DNA of 64,000 bases. Origin: Treponema sp. C6A8 (GTDB lineage Bacteria > Spirochaetota > Spirochaetia > Treponematales > Treponemataceae). Location: contig NZ_JHVB01000001.1 in NCBI RefSeq assembly GCF_000619925.1, forward strand, positions 558,001 through 622,000. Direction: 5' to 3'. Numbering within the stretch: position 1 is the stretch's first letter; the number at the start of each line of letters is the position of its first letter. The notes below the pieces were generated by a model. That model did no database searches. It was not told where the DNA came from and saw only the letters and a program-made list of their open reading frames with translations. A program made the translations under genes and the position numbers. Positions 52,729 through 59,782 of the stretch are shown here, piece by piece.

Positions 52729-52814
52729 GTTATATATAACTACATAAAGCGGTTATGTATAACTAATATATAATACACAAAAGTTGATTTGTCAAGTAAA
52801 ACGGTTATAAATAA
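52729..52814 (-). promoter_or_regulatory. Promoter and three operators of the first accessory operon
   Basis: On the minus strand TTGACA (52790-52795) and TATATA (52767-52772) are 17 apart. Operators: GTTATAAATAAC (52803-52814) centred 16 bp upstream of the -35; GTTATGTATAAC (52752-52763) over the expected transcription start; GTTATATATAAC (52729-52740) 23 bp further down. Confidence 0.82.
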
Positions 52815-52830
52815 CTAAATAATTAAAAAA

Positions 52831-52861
52831 AAGAAAAAAATTGCCTGCCGGATAAGGCAGG
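52831..52861 (-). terminator. Terminator of the half-HsdS gene
   Basis: GCCTGCC / GGCAGGC with a six-base loop, followed on the minus strand by a T-rich run. It lies 8 bases beyond the stop codon. Confidence 0.8.
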
Positions 52862-52868
52862 CTTATAT

Positions 52869-53465
52869 TTATTTTGATATCATCTTATCAAACAGCATCT
52901 TTCGATTTCGATTTTGTAGCATATATTTTGTTAGAAGTTCAATTCTTTTACGATCTTCTTCTTCATATTCTTTTACAAACTTTTCCTGGCATTTTTGTAC
53001 CTCATCTGTAAATGGAACTGTAATACGTTCGAGATTCTTTACAGGGAGAGTAGGAATCGTGTTCTTGATATAAGCATTATCTAAACGTTCAAAACCTAAT
53101 TGGCTTTCAAGAAAAGCTCGAATATATAATGGACTTATATTTTCTTTACAACGTAGGATATAAAAGTTTTGAGAGACTATAATCTTTTTATCTTCAAGAT
53201 TTTTAGCTAGGGCAAATTTGGGTTCGCCCATTTTTGTAAGGACTATATCATTCTCTTTTAATAAATATTTGTATTCACGGTCTTCTATATTTTTTAGAAA
53301 ATCCATTTCATTGTTGATGTAATTGTTTTCGATATTGGCGATTCTGAGATATTGAATACCTGTATTTTCAGAAACTGTACGCTCCTTGATTTCAGACGGG
53401 GAAATTGAAGCGCCCCTGTTTATTTCTAGAAGTTGAGATATAGGTATTTCAATTAAATCAGCCAT
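52869..53465 (-). CDS. Orphan half-HsdS protein (single target-recognition domain)
   Basis: 198 residues from the ATG at 53465. IPISQLLEINRGASISPSEI, YLRIANIENNYIN, VSQNFYILRCK, YIRAFLESQ and IPTLPVKNLERITVPF form one type I restriction specificity half: target-recognition domain plus a conserved helix at the end. No HsdR or HsdM gene is present. It could instead act as a DNA-binding regulator. Its promoter carries the same operator as the two accessory operons and appears to start transcription at the ATG (leaderless). Confidence 0.78.
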   Translation of the reverse strand: MADLIEIPISQLLEINRGASISPSEIKERTVSENTGIQYLRIANIENNYINNEMDFLKNIEDREYKYLLKENDIVLTKMGEPKFALAKNLEDKKIIVSQNFYILRCKENISPLYIRAFLESQLGFERLDNAYIKNTIPTLPVKNLERITVPFTDEVQKCQEKFVKEYEEEDRKRIELLTKYMLQNRNRKMLFDKMISK

Positions 53466-53471
53466 AATTAT

Positions 53472-53520
53472 AAAATACAATAATAGTAAATTCTTGTCAA
53501 TGTTTTTAGTTATTTATAAC
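53472..53520 (-). promoter_or_regulatory. Promoter and operator of the half-HsdS gene
   Basis: TTGACA (53495-53500) and TATTTT (53472-53477), spacing 17, with the ATG 6 bases after the -10, so the message is probably leaderless. GTTATTTATAAC (53509-53520) is centred 17 bp upstream of the -35, as at the two accessory operons. Confidence 0.75.
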
Positions 53521-53526
53521 CATTAA

Positions 53527-54783
53527 CTATTTTACTCCCGGTACCTTTCCAATATCCGTCGTAACGCACGGGCTCAAAAACTCCCGTTTCATCTGCCAGC
53601 CGTCTTTTGTCCAGGACTTTGCAAGTGTAATTGAGCGGCGGCCATAGGCAGTGGTTATATCGTCTACGGCTTTCATCAGGTTTTCTTTTTTAATATCTTC
53701 TTCCGGGTCTATAAAAAGCCAGAACTGATTCTGTGTCGACTGTAAATCTAAGAGCGTAATCAGGACAACTTTATAAGCGTAGCCCTGACGGTAGATGTGT
53801 GGGAGAACGGCTTTTGCGGCTCTTACAATGTCAGGGATATATGATGTATGTCTGAAGAGCTGGGCTATTCTTGAATTGGTGTACTGGTCATCGAGATTTT
53901 CGGAATAATAGTTGCAGGTAGAAATTGTGACCTGCACAGCCCTGCATTCGGAATGCTGCTGGCGGAGGCGTTCTACGGCAAGTTCTGTGTATTCAACTAT
54001 GGCACATTCTAAAGTTTCCATATCATAGACTTTCTTTGAAAACTGACGGCTTGAAGTAATTACATCTTTCTTTTCTCTTTCAATTTTATCTATACAGCGG
54101 ATGCCGTTAAGCTCCTGAACTGTTGCAAAGCCCTGTACTGTAAGAAGCCTTTTTGCATCGCAAAGGGGCATGTGCTTTAGCATAAGGGCATTCTTTATTC
54201 CGTGAAAGAAAAGTTTTTCTGCGCGTTTGTGTCCTATTCCCCATATTGTTTCCAGGTCTGTACATTCAAGAAGAGCATCTATTTCCGGCGGATTATAGAC
54301 AAACACACCGCCGTGTTCCTTAGCTTTCTTGTTGTAGAGTTTTGCAAGGGTTTTAGTAGGTGCTGCACCAACACAGATAGGGATGCCGACTTCCTTTGCA
54401 ATACGTCGTTTGAGGTCGTGGCCGATTTCGTAATACTCTTTTATGGACCAGTTGCATTTATCAAAAAAGAGGAAGCTTTCGTCTATTGAGTATTCCTCAA
54501 TATCCGGAGCGTATTCAAGATATATGGATGTGATGCGTCGGCTTATGTCTGCATAAAGGGTGTAATTGCTGGAAAAGATAGTAACGCCTTTTTGTTCACA
54601 TTCCCTGCGAACTTTGAAAAAGGGGTCTCCGCGTTTTATGCCGCAGGCTTTGGCTTCTTTGTTTGCGGCAATAATAATTCCGTCATTGTTTGAAAGAACT
54701 GCAACAGGCTTGTTACGTAAATCGGGGCGGTAGATTTGTTCACAGGATGCGTAAAAAGAGTTGGCGTCTGCGTGTAAAATCAT
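53527..54783 (-). CDS. umuC: UmuC-type Y-family DNA polymerase
   Basis: Error-prone translesion polymerase, 418 residues. Catalytic motifs: LHADANSFYASCEQ at the N-terminus (first Asp), YSIDESFLFF with the Asp-Glu pair, then PTKTLAKLYNKKAKE and the helix-hairpin-helix WGIGHKRAEKL. A little-finger domain follows. The C-terminal extension is like UmuC. It overlaps the UmuD'-like gene by 4 bases. Phage-borne umuDC may help replication of damaged phage DNA and raise host mutation. Confidence 0.92.
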   Translation of the reverse strand: MILHADANSFYASCEQIYRPDLRNKPVAVLSNNDGIIIAANKEAKACGIKRGDPFFKVRRECEQKGVTIFSSNYTLYADISRRITSIYLEYAPDIEEYSIDESFLFFDKCNWSIKEYYEIGHDLKRRIAKEVGIPICVGAAPTKTLAKLYNKKAKEHGGVFVYNPPEIDALLECTDLETIWGIGHKRAEKLFFHGIKNALMLKHMPLCDAKRLLTVQGFATVQELNGIRCIDKIEREKKDVITSSRQFSKKVYDMETLECAIVEYTELAVERLRQQHSECRAVQVTISTCNYYSENLDDQYTNSRIAQLFRHTSYIPDIVRAAKAVLPHIYRQGYAYKVVLITLLDLQSTQNQFWLFIDPEEDIKKENLMKAVDDITTAYGRRSITLAKSWTKDGWQMKREFLSPCVTTDIGKVPGVK

Positions 54784-55094
54784 AATTCTTTTACCGTATG
54801 AATTACGTGTGTTACGGCTCCTGTGATGATTGTATCTTCTGTGGTTTTCCTGATTTTATAAACTCTTCCTAAAACAAAATGTCCTTCTGATTCGTAGACT
54901 ACAAGGCTGTTGGGAGTGATTCTTTTGGCTCGGTCTATAATAAGGATGTCACCGTTATAGATTCCCATATTGATATAGTTTGAGCTTTCGATTTTCATTA
55001 CGACTGTTGCGGACGGATGCTTGATGAGAATGCTGTTAAAGTCTATGCCTTTCTGTTCATAGCCCTGAGCGGGACTTGGGAAACCTGTAATCAT
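54780..55094 (-). CDS. umuD: UmuD'-like protein, naturally short and without the catalytic pair
   Basis: 104 residues from the ATG at 55094; the upstream in-frame TTG is the -35 box. It starts MITGFPSPAQGYEQKGIDFN, i.e. at the point where E. coli UmuD is cut (Gly25-Phe-Pro-Ser-Pro) to give active UmuD'. In the catalytic loop, UmuD GDSMIDGG aligns with SSNYINMG, so the nucleophile Ser is Asn. The Lys of TVKKL aligns with Gly in VLGRV. It should form the UmuD'2C polymerase complex without cleavage. Promoter TTGACA-17-TATCAT with the ATG 7 bases later: probably leaderless. Confidence 0.85.
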   Translation of the reverse strand: MITGFPSPAQGYEQKGIDFNSILIKHPSATVVMKIESSNYINMGIYNGDILIIDRAKRITPNSLVVYESEGHFVLGRVYKIRKTTEDTIITGAVTHVIHTVKEL

Positions 55095-55205
55095 AATAAT
55101 AATGATAATTCTACTGTAACTGATTGTCAAGTTATGTAATCAAATGATTACACTATTAAATCAAATGATGTGTACAAAATATATGAACAATGTTATTATA
55201 AAAAT
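55095..55205. promoter_or_regulatory. Divergent control region between umuD'C and the S24 repressor
   Basis: Leftward promoter TTGACA (55125-55130) / TATCAT (55102-55107). Rightward candidate TGTACA (55171-55176) / TATTAT (55194-55199). A perfect palindrome GTAATCA-AA-TGATTAC (55136-55151) and a shorter copy ATCAAATGAT (55160-55169) lie between them, 21 bp apart: likely operators of the repressor. Confidence 0.75.
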
Positions 55206-55820
55206 ATGGAAGCTGATATTTTCTGGGAAAAGGTAAACAAAAAACTTCTTAGCATTGATAAAACAAAAGAATGGCTGTGTGATAAAGTCGGAATTAATTA
55301 TGGTTCGATGCGTAATAAAATTCATATGGGCCGTATGCCAAGCTTTGATGAAGCTATGAAGATAATAAAAGCACTTGGTTTTACAATGGAAGGCTTTGAA
55401 GCATACCCAGAAGCTGCACAAACCGACACTCTGACAATACCAGTTTACGAGCAGGCTTATTCAGCTGGTAAAGGACAGTTTGTTCCTGAAGATGCAGAAG
55501 TTATTGAATATATTGCAGTACCAGCAGATTTGAAACATTATGCAGATAAACTTATGGCGGCATATGTTCGTGGTGATTCAATGGAGCCTACACTGTATGA
55601 TGGAGACCGAATTATTTTTGATAATATGGGCTTTGACGGTGATGACGGTATTTATGCGATTATCTTTAATGGTTCGGGATTTGTAAAAAGATTACAGCGT
55701 GGTAATGGATATGTGAAGATTATTTCTGATAACAAAGCTTATGAGCCAATGGAAGAGCCAGGCGAAAGTGATAACTTTAGTGTTGTTGGAAAAGTCAGAT
55801 ATGTTTTGCATAAGATGTAA
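55206..55820 (+). CDS. CI/LexA-type repressor with S24 peptidase domain
   Basis: Keeps the prophage silent and self-cleaves after RecA activation. ATG at 55206 gives 204 residues. Residues ~10-65 are a helix-turn-helix; AYSAGKGQF holds the expected Ala-Gly cleavage site; VRGDSMEPTLYDGD has the nucleophile Ser and GFVKRLQR the Lys. Unlike the neighbouring UmuD', all catalytic residues are intact. The start follows a -10 by 6 bases, so it may be leaderless, as phage repressor messages often are. Confidence 0.9.
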   Translation: MEADIFWEKVNKKLLSIDKTKEWLCDKVGINYGSMRNKIHMGRMPSFDEAMKIIKALGFTMEGFEAYPEAAQTDTLTIPVYEQAYSAGKGQFVPEDAEVIEYIAVPADLKHYADKLMAAYVRGDSMEPTLYDGDRIIFDNMGFDGDDGIYAIIFNGSGFVKRLQRGNGYVKIISDNKAYEPMEEPGESDNFSVVGKVRYVLHKM

Positions 55821-55828
55821 AAGCCACA

Positions 55829-55944
55829 CTTGACGATTTTATTATATAGGTATAACATAATGTTATTATAAAAGACCTCCTTTTTTATATTATTTTAATT
55901 GCCAGACCCTTATTAATACGTTGTATTGATAAGGGATTTTTTTT
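55829..55944. terminator. Promoter-like palindrome and terminator after the repressor gene
   Basis: TTGACG and TATAAC (15 apart) occur around 55830-55857 with palindrome ATAACAT-A-ATGTTAT at 55854-55868. Bases 55907-55944 form CCCTTATTAATAC / GTATTGATAAGGG with a GTT loop and nine T: a strong rightward terminator. Confidence 0.7.
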
Positions 55945-55962
55945 CCCCGTGCACCGATTTTT

Positions 55963-55990
55963 TTGACTTCAAAACAAATTGGTTTATAAT
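55963..55990 (+). promoter_or_regulatory. Promoter of the double-glycine peptide gene
   Basis: TTGACT (55963-55968) and TATAAT (55985-55990), spacing 16. The leader to the ATG is about 80 bases and ends with AAGGAG. Confidence 0.7.
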
Positions 55991-56078
55991 TTGAATATAC
56001 AAAAATTTAATCATTATATAAGCATATCTCTTGGCCTTTTTTAATTCAGGTTCGTATTAATTAAAAAGGAGAAAACTT

Positions 56079-56273
56079 ATGGAAGCTAACAAAGAGAAAA
56101 ATGAATTATCTGCAAAAGAGCTTGAATCAGTTTCTGGTGGTTTTGAAGAACAATTAGAAGGTATTCCAATGAAGGAACTAATTAGTACACCTTTGGAAGC
56201 TGCTGCTAAAGCTGCAGAACAACTCAAAAGCAGTCTAAAAGACAGAAAACCTGTAGAGTTTGGCCAGCAATAA
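56079..56273 (+). CDS. Small peptide with a double-glycine leader
   Basis: 64 residues. The leader NELSAKELESVSGG ends at Gly20-Gly21 and has the LS-x2-EL-x2-V-x-GG pattern of bacteriocin and peptide-pheromone leaders cut by C39-protease ABC transporters. The 43-residue core is amphipathic and helical (PLEAAAKAAEQLKSSLKDRK) with no Cys, Trp or Gly-rich part. Own promoter and AAGGAG site. No C39 transporter, immunity or modification gene is visible, so a host exporter would be needed. It may equally be an inhibitor or signal. Confidence 0.65.
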   Translation: MEANKEKNELSAKELESVSGGFEEQLEGIPMKELISTPLEAAAKAAEQLKSSLKDRKPVEFGQQ

Positions 56274-56279
56274 ACAATT

Positions 56280-56790
56280 CCTACTTTTTATTTTTTATTA
56301 TTTTTTGTCATTTCCCCCGTGCCCCCATTGTGTGCAAGCTACACTTGTGTGCTGAAAAAATAGGAAGCTTTGTCGGATTTTGTTAGAAAGAAAAATTGTC
56401 TGCGACAGATAAGTGTAGTTTACGACAGTTAAATGACGCATTTTTCACAAATGTGTACTTTCTATTAAATATGATTATATATGATTAAGTATGAAAGAAT
56501 ACTATAGAGTTATCTTTATATATATATTTTTTCTTTAGCTACACTTTCTTAAAGAAAAAAGAATATATATAGAAAACATATAAAATATATTTGTTAACTT
56601 TAACTGTAGTATGTGTTGTTTTTGCTATGTGTACTTTAAATAATTTTTACTGCGGATGAATTTATTTTGCCCTCGCGCACGCGCCCCCCGCGATTTTAAG
56701 AAAATTTTTGCGTGGGTTTTGATTATCGATTTGAAAATCTCAATCGGTTTGGAATCGACTTCATCAGGATTATCAGCAAGAAACTAACAA
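56280..56790. other. AT-rich intergenic stretch without a gene
   Basis: No supported gene. TACACTT words appear several times in both directions (near 56340, 56412, 56538), and GTGTGCAAGC partly pairs with TTGTGTGC. A GC patch (56676-56695) interrupts otherwise AT-only sequence. Confidence 0.5.
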
Positions 56791-56798
56791 TTGGTAGA

Positions 56799-56937
56799 GG
56801 TGGCGCAAGTCCTTCTAACTGCTTTTCTTTCTGCGCCACCAGGTCTGAGTGCACCGCCTTGTGCGGTGTGCGAAGGACTGCCAGCCGCGCACGGATGCGC
56901 GGCTGTGCCGATTGAGTGCCGCCCGCGCTGGGCGGTG
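56799..56937. ncRNA. Cluster of four GC-rich hairpins, candidate structured RNA
   Basis: Hairpins: GGTGGCGCA (56799-56807) / TGCGCCACC (56832-56840); CACCGC/GCGGTG (56852-56868); CAGCCGCGC/GCGCGGCTG (56882-56905); GCCGCCC/GGGCGGT (56918-56936). AGTCCTTC (56808-56815) can also pair with GAAGGACT (56872-56879), an alternative fold. GC-rich within an AT-rich element, no coding support. Strand unknown. Confidence 0.5.
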
Positions 56938-57001
56938 CGAATGAGGCAAACTCTGACACATACATACAGATTTCTTTTTATCGCCATTGGTAGATTAAAC
57001 T

Positions 57002-57172
57002 CCACCCCCAAAACTTGCAGGACAGCTGTAATGCTGAGCAAAAGGGTGCCCCCTTGCCCCCCAAGAGCGGTTCAATAACATACCTTATTTTTTACGAAGG
57101 GGGAAAAGGGGGATGCCCCGCGGCGGGGGGAAAGGGGGAACGCTTTTGCGTGCCTGCAAGTTTTGGGGGTGG
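57002..57172. repeat. 171-bp inverted repeat with a long imperfect stem
   Basis: A 20-bp perfect outer stem: 57002-57021 with 57153-57172. An inner 25-bp stem: 57038-57062 with 57125-57149, 22 of 25 paired. Outer and inner stems are offset by a 16-base bulge holding ACAGCTGT. The segment is also flanked by 11-bp direct repeats TACATACAGAT at 56961-56971 and 57241-57251, exactly 280 bp apart. Confidence 0.7.
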
Positions 57173-57251
57173 GCTCGCGGAAGTTGCACATCCATTTTTA
57201 AGAGAAACCTGTGCGCGAACTAACTACGCTTAAAGGCGATTACATACAGAT

Positions 57252-57860
57252 AACCCGGACAACCGTTTGTTTGATTTTGCACTAAAGACTGCCTTTTACG
57301 GTTTAGCCTGACTTACTTTTCTACAATCTGGGAAAACATTTGATTTTAGATTTGAGTGAGCGGAACGCTACAGCTAAGCTGGTGCGTGAAGCGATATGAC
57401 TTAATGCGATATTTCATAATTACACAAAAGGCAACCTTGCGAGCTTTCCAGTAAATGCAAACACGGTGTGACGAACGGACTGAACGGAACCGCGCGGAAT
57501 GAAGTTGACGAACGGAATGCGTCTAGAACATGTAGTGAGGAAACGCAATGCAGTGCGGTGAAGTAAAGGACGTGAGGAGCACGGTGTTTGTTCCTTTTGG
57601 GAAGAAGACGCTTGGAGAACTGCGGGAACTGAGGGAGCGGAAAGTCTGCCTTCTGCAAGGTGGAACGCGAGTGCTATTCGAGGTGGCGGAGTTTTGGGTG
57701 GTGGATGCGTTGCGTGGGAAGCGCGGAAAAGGCAGTCTTGGAGCGAGCGACCTTTGGAAGATTAGATTGTATCGAACTCCGGTCACGAAATCCGTATGTC
57801 GGTATATTTTTCGGAATAGTAGTCCGTACGTCCGCTGTTCCGGATTTTTTATATCGAATC
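57252..57860. other. Gene-free, purine-rich right-end sequence
   Basis: No coding region can be supported; reading frames here lack ribosome sites and look random. The words GAACGGA, GAGCGGAACGC and ACGAACGGA recur between 57360 and 57520. AAATCCGTATGTCG at 57788-57801 repeats 14 bases of the att core. Confidence 0.5.
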
Positions 57861-57863
57861 GAT

Positions 57864-57886
57864 AATCAACACAAAAATCGACACAA
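57864..57886 (+). repeat. Right-end ATCAACACAA/ATCGACACAA repeats, candidate integrase arm sites
   Basis: Shares ACACAAAAATCGACACAA with 16238-16255 in the same orientation; lies 115 bases inside attR. Confidence 0.55.
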
Positions 57887-57921
57887 AACACAATGAACAT
57901 ATTAGTAAATAATACTAAATA

Positions 57922-57950
57922 TTGACAAATTCACTTTGTAGACTTACAAT
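57922..57950 (+). promoter_or_regulatory. Outward promoter at the right end
   Basis: TTGACA (57922-57927) and TACAAT (57945-57950), spacing 17, pointing to attR. In the excised circle it would face the integrase gene through attP. Confidence 0.55.
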
Positions 57951-58000
57951 AATCTTATAATGACTTGTGAACTAGCAAGACCACAGGCATATGATTTTTT

Positions 58001-58044
58001 CTGAAAATCCGTATGTCGTTAGTTCGATTCTAACCTGTGGCACG
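58001..58044 (+). other. attR: displaced tRNA-Phe 3' fragment
   Basis: 44 bases matching attL with two changes (A for G, T for C) that together restore T-stem pair 52-62 as A-T. The fragment has no 5' half and no tRNA promoter. Confidence 0.9.
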
Positions 58045-58077
58045 AAAAAGGTTTCTGGTAACGGAAACCTTTTTTTT
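58045..58077 (+). terminator. Terminator after attR
   Basis: AAAAAGGTTTC / GAAACCTTTTT with an 8-base loop and T run: probably the original terminator of the host tRNA-Phe gene. Bases 58078-58274 hold no gene or motif I can support. Confidence 0.75.
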
Positions 58078-58274
58078 GTTTAAAACCTTATTTTACAAGG
58101 ATTTAGCAAAGCCATTTTATCAATTAAGCAGGGTTTTCGACTACCTTTATTGGATAATACTGGACGATTAAAAACCGGTTTTTTGACGCTGTAGTAATTG
58201 ATTGTGCAAAAACTGTGCAGGGCTTTTGTATTATTTTGTTTAATAGTGAATATTTGTATAACAAGTACATAAAA

Positions 58275-58322
58275 AAGCCCTGCCGGACTGATGGATTGTC
58301 CGACAGGGCTTAAGTTTTTTTT
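58275..58322. terminator. Bidirectional terminator after flgE
   Basis: AAGCCCTGCCGGAC / GTCCGACAGGGCTT (one mismatch) with T runs on both sides. It ends the leftward flagellar operon 50 bases after the flgE stop codon. Confidence 0.88.
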
Positions 58323-58364
58323 ATATTCACTCAGGCAGCCCCCCCGCTGCCCTTAACTAGCTAC

Positions 58365-59756
58365 TTAGCGTTTAAGTGAAAGTACAGTTTCAAGCAGAGT
58401 ATCTGCTGTCTGAATTGTCTTACTGTTAGCCTGGAAGCCGCGCTGTGTTACGATCATGTCTGTCATCTGTTCAGAAAGGTCAACGTTTGACATTTCCAAA
58501 GCGCCAGCCATCAAAGTACCTTTTCCGGCAACTCCAGATTCACCAATGCGGGCCATACCAGAGTTGTTAGACTCTACGTAAGTGTTGTCTCCGGCTTTTT
58601 CAAGACCGCGCTCGTTGGCAAATGTTGCAAGAGCAATCTGTCCGATTGTGCGGTTCGTACCGTTTGAATATACACCTGTGATTGTTCCGCTTGAGTCAAT
58701 CTTGAAGTTATCAAGATAACCCATTGTGTAACCGTCCTGGTAATAAGCCTTTGTTGTTGACTTACTTGCTGACTGTGTAATTGTATCCTTGAAGCTTCCG
58801 ATTGTTCCAAGGTTGATGCTCATTGTCTGGCGGTAAGGATTTCCGTCTGCATCCGGATTTGAATCGCTTACAGCAAAGCTTGCCTGAATTACAACCTGTC
58901 CTTCAGGATTTGTAACGTTACCGGCGCTGTCTGTAACTCCCTGCAAAGCACCAAAGTTATCAAAGCTTACGACAAATGTATTTTCCATGCCGTCAGTTGT
59001 TCCAAGACCTACGCGAGTATTTGTGAACTCTGCGTTATCAGGGTCAATATTTACAACTGCATTCCACTGGTTAGAAGTTCCAGGAACACGTGTAAAGCTT
59101 ACAGAAAGCATGTGCTTGTTTCCAAAGCTGTCATAGATTTCCTGTTCTGTTCCCCAGGTTCCTTTAAGAATATCGTCTGCGCTTGCCCCCTCTGCAATTT
59201 CAGGAGTGTTTTTGTTCAAGTTGCAAGCAAAGTTTACGTTAGTTGTTTCGCGTGCAGGATCTTTTGAACCTACAGGAATGATAAGGTCTGTTGGAGTTGC
59301 GGCTGTAGAAACGATGTCCTGTCCGTTTACTTCCTGTGCCATCCATCCCTGAACACGCATACCGTTTGCTGGGTTTACCAGAGTTCCGTCGCGGTCAAGA
59401 CCAAAAGAACCGTTACGGGTGTAGAAGCTTTCTTCGCCGCTCTTCATTACAAAGAAGCCGCTTCCCTGAATTGCAAGGTCAGTGCTTACACCTGTTGACT
59501 GAAGGTTACCCTGATTAAAAATATTATCAATAGAAGCTACAGTCATACCAAGTCCGACTTCCTTAGGGTTTACACCACCTAGTTCATCAGTTGGTTTTGC
59601 AGCTCCGCTCATCTGCTGGCTGATCATATCCTGAAAGTTAACGCGGCCGCGTTTGAAACCGCTTGTGTTAACGTTGGAAATGTTGTTACCGATTACGTCC
59701 ATTCTTGTCTGGTGATTCTGAAGTCCTGAAACTCCAGAATAAAGTGATCTCATCAT
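58365..59756 (-). CDS. flgE: Flagellar hook protein FlgE
   Basis: Forms the hook linking the periplasmic flagellar motor to the filament. 463 residues, start [20 protein letters not shown] with the usual rod/hook N-terminal motif [16 protein letters not shown] and C-terminal coiled motif. Lys165 (in PVGSK) and Cys178 (in NVNFAC) are the residues shown in Treponema denticola FlgE to form the self-catalysed lysinoalanine cross-link between hook subunits, so the hook here is expected to be cross-linked. Last gene of its operon; the prophage begins 320 bases beyond. Confidence 0.96.
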   Translation of the reverse strand: MMRSLYSGVSGLQNHQTRMDVIGNNISNVNTSGFKRGRVNFQDMISQQMSGAAKPTDELGGVNPKEVGLGMTVASIDNIFNQGNLQSTGVSTDLAIQGSGFFVMKSGEESFYTRNGSFGLDRDGTLVNPANGMRVQGWMAQEVNGQDIVSTAATPTDLIIPVGSKDPARETTNVNFACNLNKNTPEIAEGASADDILKGTWGTEQEIYDSFGNKHMLSVSFTRVPGTSNQWNAVVNIDPDNAEFTNTRVGLGTTDGMENTFVVSFDNFGALQGVTDSAGNVTNPEGQVVIQASFAVSDSNPDADGNPYRQTMSINLGTIGSFKDTITQSASKSTTKAYYQDGYTMGYLDNFKIDSSGTITGVYSNGTNRTIGQIALATFANERGLEKAGDNTYVESNNSGMARIGESGVAGKGTLMAGALEMSNVDLSEQMTDMIVTQRGFQANSKTIQTADTLLETVLSLKR

Positions 59757-59782
59757 ATGCTTAAACCTTCCTTCCTACCCGA

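Larger units (their letters stand above)
16047..58044. mobile_element. Integrated prophage or phage-derived island, about 42 kb
   Basis: Bounded by a 44-nt direct repeat of the tRNA-Phe 3' end at 16047-16090 and 58001-58044 (42 of 44 identical), with a tyrosine integrase next to the left end. It contains a nearly full set of packaging, HK97-type head, tail, lysis and repressor genes, plus a large leftward accessory region. No tape-measure or tail-tube gene is recognisable, so whether it makes infectious particles is uncertain. Confidence 0.93.

Noticed and set aside
53527-55094. UmuD' as a broken, truncated UmuD pseudogene
   Set aside because: Its own promoter, exact start at the UmuD' end and coupling to an intact umuC argue for a working short form.
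57002-57172. Retron msr-msd
   Set aside because: Long hairpin shape fits, but there is no reverse transcriptase gene in the prophage, so the call cannot be supported.
56712-57233. Several overlapping frames across the GC-rich hairpin region
   Set aside because: They come from GC-rich sequence lacking stops; hairpins and inverted repeats explain the sequence better, and none has a good start.
57548-57865. A 105-codon plus-strand reading frame in the right-end desert
   Set aside because: No ribosome site, odd composition, overlapping long frames on the other strand and in another frame; no recognisable motif.
58080-58270. Remnant of another integrated element next to attR
   Set aside because: Only AT-rich sequence without motifs or a second full att copy is seen.
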